The notes below the pieces were generated by a model. That model did not search any database and was not told the origin of the DNA. It saw only the letters and a list, made by a program, of their open reading frames with translations. Positions 6,219-11,785 of a DNA stretch of 11,785 nucleotides are shown piece after piece; the stretch's first letter is position 1; every line of letters starts with the position of its first letter. The translations under genes and the position numbers were made by a program. The stretch is taken from contig JAGAXP010000130.1 of assembly GCA_017940955.1 (NCBI GenBank), positions 1-11,785 of the forward strand, written 5' to 3'. This stretch comes from Oribacterium sp. Its GTDB lineage: Bacteria; Bacillota_A; Clostridia; Lachnospirales; Lachnospiraceae.

Positions 6219-7238
6219 ATGGATTTTAAACACTTTAACTGCATAGTGGTATTCAATAAAGCAAAAGATTCAGTTCTTTTTTGCAAGCGAAGAAAAGATC
6301 CTTATAAGGGACTTTATAACTTTGTAGGCGGGAAGGTTGAACCCGGAGAGTCCTCTGATAGAGCAGCATACCGTGAACTTCAGGAAGAGACCGGAATAAG
6401 CGAAAAGGATATAGAACTGTATCGTTTAATGGATTTCACCTACTATCACCAGCAATTAGTCCTTGAAATATATGTTGGAATCCTTGAGAAGGATATTGAT
6501 CTTCGGGAAGAGATAAATCCACTTGAATGGATCAGCCTCTATCATGATTTTACGGATAGAGCCCGTTTTGCGGGAGATCAGAACATCGGGCATATCATAA
6601 ATGTTGCGTTGATGTACCCTATTCCTGAAAAGACTACAGTGAATAATGAGGGATGTAATAACGAGGATGGTTGTAGAACAACTACAGAAGAATTCTTTGA
6701 CATCACGGATGAAAGAGGCTTTCCTACCGGAAAGATTGTTTCAAGATCTGAGGCACATGACAAAGGAATTCTCCACAGGACTGCACATATCTGGATCATA
6801 AGAAAAATGGGTGATTCACATCAGGTGCTTCTACAAAAGAGAAGTGCCAATAAGGATTCATTCCCTTCTATGTATGATACTTCTTCTGCCGGTCATATTC
6901 TTGCGGGGGATACTCCATTAGAGACTGCAGAAAGAGAATTAAAAGAAGAGTTGGGTATAGAGGTAAAGCAGGATTGCGAGTTCAGATTGATCGGTAAATT
7001 CCGGATAAAATACGAGAAAGAATTTCACGGAAAGATGTTCCGTGATAGCGAGGTGGCTTTTGTCTATATTTATGATGAACCGGTTGATGAGACAAAGCTT
7101 GTGCTTCAGGACAACGAAGTTGAAAACGTAAAGTGGTTTGATGTAGAAGAGGTTTATGAAGGGTGCGTCCACAGGGATGGGACATTCTGCGTGCCGATGG
7201 AAGGCTTGGAACTTATAATGGAATATCTGAAAAGATAA
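6219..7238 (+). CDS. Tandem double-Nudix hydrolase
   Basis: A 339-aa protein with two Nudix domains. The start chosen is the ATG at 6219 (SD AAAGG at 6203-6207), which puts the first beta strand (FNCIVVFN) at the N-terminus; an ATG at 6171 would add 16 residues with a poorer SD. Domain 1 has a perfect Nudix box at G38-I60 (G, E44, R52-E53-L54, E56-E57, G59) and resembles MutT-type nucleotide-pool cleaners. Domain 2 begins near FFDITDERGFPTGK and has a box at G225-I247 with Asp (D231) in place of the first Glu; the RELKEELGI half is intact. This second domain resembles the isopentenyl-diphosphate isomerase-like/YfcD Nudix branch, in which AGHILAGD-type boxes are usual. An Asn/Glu/Thr-rich linker (about 135-155) joins them. 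Both look catalytically competent. The substrates are unknown; nucleoside diphosphate derivatives are the family default. Confidence 0.9.
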   Translation: MDFKHFNCIVVFNKAKDSVLFCKRRKDPYKGLYNFVGGKVEPGESSDRAAYRELQEETGISEKDIELYRLMDFTYYHQQLVLEIYVGILEKDIDLREEINPLEWISLYHDFTDRARFAGDQNIGHIINVALMYPIPEKTTVNNEGCNNEDGCRTTTEEFFDITDERGFPTGKIVSRSEAHDKGILHRTAHIWIIRKMGDSHQVLLQKRSANKDSFPSMYDTSSAGHILAGDTPLETAERELKEELGIEVKQDCEFRLIGKFRIKYEKEFHGKMFRDSEVAFVYIYDEPVDETKLVLQDNEVENVKWFDVEEVYEGCVHRDGTFCVPMEGLELIMEYLKR

Positions 7239-7263
7239 TATGCAAGGGTGTTTCCTACCGGAG

Positions 7264-7274
7264 AGGAGTACTCC
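7264..7274 (+). promoter_or_regulatory. SD inside a perfect palindrome before the 105-aa gene
   Basis: AGGAG at 7264-7268 is the SD for the ATG at 7275. GGAGTACTCC at 7265-7274 is a perfect 10-base palindrome ending directly at that ATG. The SD decides the start over the in-frame GTG at 7248. Whether the palindrome hides the SD in RNA or binds a protein is unknown; it may be chance. Confidence 0.4.
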
Positions 7275-7592
7275 ATGAATAAGAAAAAAGGCAATAACTG
7301 GACTGCATATCATGATAAGGATACAAATCGGTATTTTGCAGAGATTATCTACACCAGCCGCGAAGGTCGGGAGCAGTACAATTACGAAATCACACAGGAG
7401 ATATATAATCGACTGGGCTCATTTTCAGAAGATATTGAAAATGAAAGGCTGATAAGAACCGGAAATATGACTTACTCTTTTGAAAACACAATGTACGGTA
7501 CTCTTGGACCGGAGAGAATGGTGTGGGATGAGGAAGCTGACAAAGCTATGCAGGATAGTGTAAAAAGGATAGATAATAAAAAAGGAAAGTAA
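7275..7592 (+). CDS. Unrecognised 105-aa protein
   Basis: The start is the ATG at 7275, six bases after AGGAG; the frame is also open to a GTG at 7248, which would add nine residues with no good SD. The small hydrophilic protein begins with a basic patch (NKKKGNN), then WTAYHDKDTNRYFAEIIYTS, which looks like a beta hairpin, a helix (YEITQEIYNRL), a beta-rich middle (IRTGNMTYSFENTMYGTLGPER), and a charged helical tail ending in KKGK. There are no cysteines, no membrane span and no known motif; I do not recognise it. It sits 36 bases after the double-Nudix gene and 35 bases before recD2, so it probably shares their transcript. Its size and charge would suit a small accessory or binding protein, but that is only a guess. 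Confidence 0.7.
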   Translation: MNKKKGNNWTAYHDKDTNRYFAEIIYTSREGREQYNYEITQEIYNRLGSFSEDIENERLIRTGNMTYSFENTMYGTLGPERMVWDEEADKAMQDSVKRIDNKKGK

Positions 7593-7627
7593 CGCTTACA
7601 TAGATAGTTCCTAAAGGAATCATTTTG

Positions 7628-9895
7628 ATGCAGACAATCAGGTGCGTAGTAGAGAGAATCACATATCAGAATCCTGAGAACGGGTACTCGGTACTTAAAT
7701 GCAAGGTGAAGGATTACACAGAACTGGTCACAGTCATTGGCAATATGCTTGATGTCAATGTGGGATCGGTTCTTTTGGTACACGGAAACTGGAAAGTCGA
7801 TACAAAATACGGTAAACAGTTTATGGCAGAAACCTGGGAGGAGACACTTCCCGCAACTGTCTACGGCATGGAGAAATACCTCGGCTCAGGGCTTATAAAA
7901 GGCGTAGGACCTAAGTTTGCACAAAGGATCGTAAGAAGATTTGGAGTGGATGCATTTACAGTTATTGAAGACAACATTGAACTTCTCATAGAGGTTGAGG
8001 GAATCGGCACCAAGCGTATCCAGATGATAGCTGAATCCTGGCAGAAACAGAAAGAGATAAAGAACATCATGTTGTTTCTTCAGGAGCACCAGGTCAGTAC
8101 ATCCTATGCAGCAAAGATTTTTAAACAATACGGAAATGAAAGCATTGCTGTTATGAAGGAAAATCCATACAGGCTTGCGGATGATATCTGGGGCATAGGC
8201 TTTAAGACTGCTGACCAGATCGCAATGAAGCTTGGCTTTGGGAAAGAGTCCTATGTACGTCTCCGAAGTGGGCTTATGTATACATTATCCGAGCTTTCAA
8301 ATGATGGCCATGTATACGCTGAAAGACGGCAGCTCATAGACCGGGCAAAGGAACTTCTTGAGGCATCAGAGGAAACTGTCATATTTACTCTTGATGAGAT
8401 GATAAAAAAGGAAGAGCTGATACTTGAACAAAGCATTATAAAGACAGATGCTGACGGAAACAGTATTATCCCGATATATCTTCCACCTTTTTACTATGCA
8501 GAAATCGGCGTCGCATCAAAACTTAGGAAACTTAGTGATTCCCCGGCACAAGATAAACTTTATACAAGGCTTACGGAAGCAAGGAAGAAGACCGGAAATA
8601 ATGAATTATCAGTTGATGTTGGAGCCATAGAGAAGATAACAGGTATGTCTTATGATGACATCCAAGCAGATGCCATAAGGAAGGCTGCCACAGCTAAAGT
8701 CATGGTACTGACAGGCGGCCCCGGAACGGGAAAGACCACAACAACTCATGGAATAATCTCTGCTTTCAAGGCTTATGGGCTTAAGATACTTCTTGCAGCA
8801 CCCACAGGTCGTGCAGCCAAAAGGATGACAGAAACAACAGGAATGGAGGCAAAGACCATCCACAGACTTCTTGAGTTTAAACCGCCTGAAGGTTATCAGA
8901 AGAATGAAGAAAATCCTCTTGAAGGTGATGTTTTAATAATAGATGAATGCTCCATGATGGACATTATCCTGATGAACTCCCTTCTTAAAGCAATCCCGGC
9001 AACCATGAGACTTATATTGGTTGGCGACATTGACCAGCTTCCGTCGGTGGGTGCCGGTAATGTCTTACGGGATATCATAGATTCCTCTGCATTTCCTGTG
9101 ATAAGACTAACCCGGATCTTCAGACAGGCGCAGACCAGCTGTATCATCATGAATGCCCACAGGATCAATGAGGGTAAGATGCCGGACATAAGTAACCGAA
9201 AGGATACGGATTTCTTTTATATTCAGAACGAGGATGCCGAAGCAGTTTCCGGTGAGATAGTAAAGCTTGTTCAGAACAATCTTCCGAAATACTACCACGT
9301 GGAGCCTTCACAGATACAGGTACTTACTCCAATGCAGCGAGGAGTTGTTGGAGCCACAAGCCTAAACCTCTCACTTCAGGAAGCACTTAATCCTGCTGAG
9401 GAAGAGATATTTATGAAAGGCAGGGGAAAAGTCACCGTGCCTAAACCAAGCCTTCATCGAAGCGGTTATGTCTACAGGGCAAACGATAAGGTGATGCAGA
9501 TAAAGAATAATTATGATAAGGAAGTCTTTAATGGAGATATAGGCATCATTGAGTCTGTAAATGACACAGACAGAATCCTGACAGTGGATTTCGATGGTCA
9601 CATAGTGGAATATGATGTCACTGAACTCGATGAGCTTGTTCATGCCTATGCCACCACCATACATAAGGCGCAGGGTTCTGAATATCCTATCGTCGTAATG
9701 CCTGTCCTTATGAACCACTACATAATGCTCCAAAGGAATCTTATTTACACAGGTATAACTCGTGCAAAAAAGATACTTATTCTGGTGGGGACGAGGAAAG
9801 CTCTGTCCTATGCTGTTCGGAATGTGACAGTCAGTAAGAGAAATACCATGCTGAAGGAAAGGCTGTCCGGAGGAAAAGTTATTTTGAAACATTAA
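7628..9895 (+). CDS. recD2: RecD2-type ATP-dependent DNA helicase
   Basis: A complete 755-aa RecD2/TraA-type SF1B helicase. The ATG at 7628 has SD AAAGGA at 7613-7618; a TTG just before it is in frame but unnecessary. The order is an N-terminal OB-like region (about 1-75), helix-hairpin-helix segments (about 85-200, including GVGPKFAQRIV and VEGIGTKRIQMI and later WGIGFKTADQIA), then the motor. The motor shows Walker A GGPGTGKTT (363-371), Walker B IIDE (D439, E440), VGDIDQLPSVGAGNVLRD, LTRIFRQA, the UvrD_C_2-type IHKAQGSE (H679), and ITRAKK with R712. RecD2 unwinds DNA 5' to 3' and, in organisms that lack RecBC, acts in repair and replication-fork maintenance. No RecB or RecC lies nearby, as expected. 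It is intact and of normal family length. Confidence 0.96.
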   Translation: MQTIRCVVERITYQNPENGYSVLKCKVKDYTELVTVIGNMLDVNVGSVLLVHGNWKVDTKYGKQFMAETWEETLPATVYGMEKYLGSGLIKGVGPKFAQRIVRRFGVDAFTVIEDNIELLIEVEGIGTKRIQMIAESWQKQKEIKNIMLFLQEHQVSTSYAAKIFKQYGNESIAVMKENPYRLADDIWGIGFKTADQIAMKLGFGKESYVRLRSGLMYTLSELSNDGHVYAERRQLIDRAKELLEASEETVIFTLDEMIKKEELILEQSIIKTDADGNSIIPIYLPPFYYAEIGVASKLRKLSDSPAQDKLYTRLTEARKKTGNNELSVDVGAIEKITGMSYDDIQADAIRKAATAKVMVLTGGPGTGKTTTTHGIISAFKAYGLKILLAAPTGRAAKRMTETTGMEAKTIHRLLEFKPPEGYQKNEENPLEGDVLIIDECSMMDIILMNSLLKAIPATMRLILVGDIDQLPSVGAGNVLRDIIDSSAFPVIRLTRIFRQAQTSCIIMNAHRINEGKMPDISNRKDTDFFYIQNEDAEAVSGEIVKLVQNNLPKYYHVEPSQIQVLTPMQRGVVGATSLNLSLQEALNPAEEEIFMKGRGKVTVPKPSLHRSGYVYRANDKVMQIKNNYDKEVFNGDIGIIESVNDTDRILTVDFDGHIVEYDVTELDELVHAYATTIHKAQGSEYPIVVMPVLMNHYIMLQRNLIYTGITRAKKILILVGTRKALSYAVRNVTVSKRNTMLKERLSGGKVILKH

Positions 9896-9962
9896 ACGGA
9901 ATGCTAAAATCCATCTTAAGGGCAGCGCGTTTCTGTCTGCGACAACATAAAGGATTTTATTA

Positions 9963-11051
9963 ATGAATGATCATATTCGGATTTTAAAAAATAAATATAC
10001 AGTCAACGGGTACAGGGATTCTCTTTTCACAAGGAATGAAGCTGAAAATGCTATCCGCTTTCATAATAGTCTTCCATGTTATAAGGAAACGGCACTAAAA
10101 TCTCTCTCGTTTGCCGCAGAAAAATACGGTGTCGGGGCAATACTTGTAAAGGATGAGTCTACGAGATTCGGACTTAATGCATTTAAGGGCCTTGGTGGAA
10201 GCTATGCCATTTTCAGAATACTGTGCGGTCATTTTGAAATGGATTATAGGACCTCAGTGTACGAGGATTTTCTGGATTCCGATATTCGTGAACAGTGTGA
10301 GAAGATTGTATTCGTAACTGCAACAGATGGAAACCACGGAAAAGGTGTTGCATGGGCCGCAAATCTATTTGGGTGTAAGTCGCATGTGTTGATGCCGAAG
10401 GGATCTGCTGAGTCAAGAAAACAAGCAATTGAAGAGGCAGGGGCGAGTTCTGTTTTGATAACGGATCTAAACTATGATAAGACAGTTGCCCTTTCAAAGA
10501 AGCTTGCCAAAGAAAATGGATGGATTCTGGTTCAGGATACGTCTTGGGAAGGATATGAGGAGACTCCCCGTCACATCATAGAAGGATATCTTACAATGGC
10601 TCAGGAAATTCTCGGACAGATGGGAGGGAGAAAACCGACTCATGTGTTTCTGCAGGCAGGAGTAGGCGCGATGGCAGGAGGTGTCACAAGTTTTCTTATG
10701 AATGTCTTTAAGGAGGATCCACCAATTATTACAGTTGCTGAACCAAGTACCGTAGCATGTGTTTATATGTCAGCGGAAAAAGCAGATGGGAAACCGCATG
10801 CTATTGAGGGTGATCCTGAAACCATCATGGCCGGACTTAACTGTGGAACACCTTGTAGTATCACATGGCCGGTTCTAAGAGATGCAGTCTCATTTTACTG
10901 TGCTTGCGATGATTGTATAACGGAAAGAGGTATGCGAGCTTATGCGTTTCCGGAGCATGGGGATCCGGCTGTTGTTTCCGGGGAATCCGGTGCCATGACG
11001 TACGGACTACTCCTTGAATTACTTAAAGACCGGGAGTTAAGGAATATCTGA
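9963..11051 (+). CDS. dpaL: Diaminopropionate ammonia-lyase, cut short by an in-frame TGA
   Basis: A PLP-dependent lyase that turns 2,3-diaminopropionate into pyruvate and two ammonia (YgeX/DpaL). The SD is AAAGGA at 9949-9954. The Schiff-base lysine is K75 in NAFKGLGGSYA. D122 in TDGNHGKG and D192 in VQDTSWEGY match the catalytic aspartates of the family by position. The phosphate-binding glycine loop AGVGAMAGG and the segment GDPAVVSGESGAMTYG are present. The open frame stops at TGA 11049-11051 after 362 residues; the family is about 395-400 long. The frame continues after the TGA into what looks like the missing C-terminus (see the feature at 11049-11150), so the normal product would be about 395 residues. 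The usual companions of ygeX in purine or uric-acid degradation clusters (ygeW, ygeY and others) are not in the window. It is probably non-functional or impaired unless the TGA is a sequencing error. Confidence 0.93.
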   Translation: MNDHIRILKNKYTVNGYRDSLFTRNEAENAIRFHNSLPCYKETALKSLSFAAEKYGVGAILVKDESTRFGLNAFKGLGGSYAIFRILCGHFEMDYRTSVYEDFLDSDIREQCEKIVFVTATDGNHGKGVAWAANLFGCKSHVLMPKGSAESRKQAIEEAGASSVLITDLNYDKTVALSKKLAKENGWILVQDTSWEGYEETPRHIIEGYLTMAQEILGQMGGRKPTHVFLQAGVGAMAGGVTSFLMNVFKEDPPIITVAEPSTVACVYMSAEKADGKPHAIEGDPETIMAGLNCGTPCSITWPVLRDAVSFYCACDDCITERGMRAYAFPEHGDPAVVSGESGAMTYGLLLELLKDRELRNI

Positions 11052-11150
11052 AATATAGATGAAAACTCAACTATTTTACTTATCAACACTGAGGGAGCTA
11101 TAGATCCGGTTAACTATGAGAAAATCCTTTGCGGGGAGGATGATCAATGA
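11049..11150 (+). pseudogene. dpaL: Detached C-terminal part of dpaL downstream of the in-frame TGA
   Basis: In the same frame as dpaL, the TGA at 11049-11051 is followed by 32 sense codons and then TGA at 11148-11150. The peptide reads NIDENSTILLINTEGAIDP then VNYEKIL, which fits the expected DpaL ending (LDENS...LISTEGDTDP...Y). Preceding residues DRELRNI line up with the family's D-E-L-R stretch, so the TGA falls where a sense codon (Leu in relatives, from memory) would stand. One base change, for example TTA to TGA, would explain it. The usual TEGDTDP has become TEGAIDP, possibly drift after loss of function. No SD or start codon would let this piece be made alone. Confidence 0.8.
11135..11139 (+). 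promoter_or_regulatory. SD of the DUF434 gene inside the dpaL tail
   Basis: GGAGG lies seven bases before the ATG at 11147 (within GGGGAGGA). The ATG overlaps the second dpaL stop as ATGA, a typical coupling arrangement. Confidence 0.65.
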
Positions 11151-11785
11151 ACGCGAAACGAGGATATGTACCTGAGGATGACAGGAACTTTTCAGAAAGT
11201 GTAGTTAAGGATATGCGGTCAGCCTCACGTCATATATGTTACCTTATAAATGAAGGATATGATCTTAAACAGGCCTCAACCTTTGTCGGGAATCATTTTA
11301 TGTTTTCAGAGCGCCAGAGGTTGGCACTTATGAGGAGCGTTGCCACCAAAGAACAGTTAGAAATTCGAAAAGGAAAGGAAAAATCATCAATTTACGGAGA
11401 AGAAGTATGGATTGATGGGTTTAATACTATTATCACACTGGAAGTAATGATCAGCGACTCAGTCTTGTTTCTCTGCCAGGACGGAACAATACGTGATCTT
11501 GCCGCACTTCGGGGCACCTACAGGATAATCCCTGAGACTGAAAAGGCTATTGAGATTCTTTTAGGTACACTAGAGGAACTTGGAGCTAAAAATATCCATA
11601 TTTTGCTTGATGAACCAGTTTCTAATTCGGGTAGGCTTAAATCTCTTATTGCAGAAATAGCAGAAAGCTACAAGGTTACTCTGGACATTCAGATCCTGAA
11701 AGCTGTCGATAAATCTTTATGGGAAAAAGAAAATGTCATAACGTCAGACTCCATAATCCTTGACCATTGCAAAAGCTGGTTTAAC
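11147..11785 (+). CDS. DUF434-family protein (3' truncated by window)
   Basis: Open from the ATG at 11147 to the last base (213 codons, no stop), so the C-terminus lies outside the window. The SD is GGAGG at 11135-11139. The N-terminus RGYVPEDDRNFSES, a helical stretch with YLINEGYDLKQASTFVG, and SERQRLALMRSVA (about 5-66) are the DUF434 domain. From about residue 82 follows the second domain usually attached to it (DUF5616): VWIDGFNTIITLE (D90), FLCQDGTIRDLA, RGTYRIIPET, LLDEPVSNSGRLKSL, and SDSIILDHCKSWFN at the end. The acidic and Asn/Ser residues (DGFN, LDEPVSNSGRLK, SDS) resemble a PIN/NYN-type nuclease active-site layout, but that is an inference; no activity is established to my knowledge. 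It is the most conserved-looking unknown in the window. It overlaps the full-length dpaL frame by four bases. Confidence 0.88.
   Translation, partial: MNAKRGYVPEDDRNFSESVVKDMRSASRHICYLINEGYDLKQASTFVGNHFMFSERQRLALMRSVATKEQLEIRKGKEKSSIYGEEVWIDGFNTIITLEVMISDSVLFLCQDGTIRDLAALRGTYRIIPETEKAIEILLGTLEELGAKNIHILLDEPVSNSGRLKSLIAEIAESYKVTLDIQILKAVDKSLWEKENVITSDSIILDHCKSWFN

Noticed and set aside
6721..7262. Repeated TTCCTACCGGA at 6721 and 7252
   Set aside because: Eleven bases, two copies, one inside the Nudix coding region; likely chance.
9371..9892. 173-codon open frame on the minus strand within recD2
   Set aside because: It lies entirely opposite the helicase motor region, lacks a convincing start signal and has no recognisable motif; it is a shadow of the real gene.
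9922..9940. GCAG...CTGC inverted repeat between recD2 and dpaL as a terminator
   Set aside because: Only four base pairs with a long loop and no T-run.
11049..11051. TGA read as selenocysteine or tryptophan
   Set aside because: The family has no cysteine expected at this position, no clear hairpin follows the TGA, and several genes in the window end normally in TGA (1539, 2057, 3862, 4424, 5113, 6131), so a reassigned code is not supported.
11030..11060. Frameshift as the cause of the short dpaL
   Set aside because: The tail with DpaL-like sequence is in exactly the same frame as the body (all codon starts divisible by three), so a stop codon, not an insertion or deletion, interrupts the gene.
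1..11785. Prophage, insertion sequence, integron, CRISPR or tRNA
   Set aside because: No transposase, integrase, phage structural gene, regular spaced repeats, terminal inverted repeats or tRNA-like cloverleaf was seen on either strand.

Overview
The window reads as bacterial chromosome or large-replicon DNA from a Gram-positive anaerobe of the Bacillota, most probably a Lachnospiraceae-type clostridium (Butyrivibrio/Eubacterium-like). The basis is purine-rich Shine-Dalgarno (SD) sequences, a moderately A/T-rich composition, and the protein families present (Spx/ArsC-like protein, YczE-like membrane protein, UPF0158, RecD2 without RecBC, DUF434). The taxon is inferred from general family knowledge, not from a search. 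All sixteen supported coding regions lie on the + strand. I see no rRNA, tRNA, CRISPR, transposase, integrase or phage gene.

Bases 1-1164: the 3' end of an unrecognised gene that is open from the first base, then a double zinc-ribbon protein with a helical-repeat-like middle. This block closes with a clear 12-bp hairpin plus T-run terminator at 1137-1164.

Bases 1201-7592: a tightly packed run of short genes: an Spx/ArsC-like thioredoxin-fold protein, an HD-domain protein overlapping a YczE-like membrane protein, a metallophosphoesterase with an extra C-terminal domain, a UPF0158 protein (TTG start), a flavodoxin overlapping an AlkZ-related protein, an unknown 150-aa protein, a DnaQ-like 3'-5' exonuclease, a tandem double-Nudix protein, and an unknown 105-aa protein. 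Gaps are mostly under 75 bases and no internal terminator is visible, so long co-transcripts are likely. Many products act on nucleotides or nucleic acids, but they do not match an operon I know as a unit.

Bases 7628-9895: a complete RecD2-type helicase. Bases 9963-11150: diaminopropionate ammonia-lyase (dpaL), PLP-dependent. Its reading frame is cut by an in-frame TGA at 11049-11051. The same frame then continues for 32 more residues that look like the missing conserved C-terminus, and ends in a TGA overlapping the ATG of the next gene. This is the most notable observation: a probable nonsense mutation (or sequencing error) in an otherwise full-length gene. Bases 11147-11785: the first 213 codons of a DUF434-family protein that runs off the end of the window.

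I found no convincing new multi-gene system. The best leads are the interrupted dpaL and its coupling to the DUF434 gene, the double-Nudix fusion, and two unrecognised small proteins placed among nucleic-acid enzymes.
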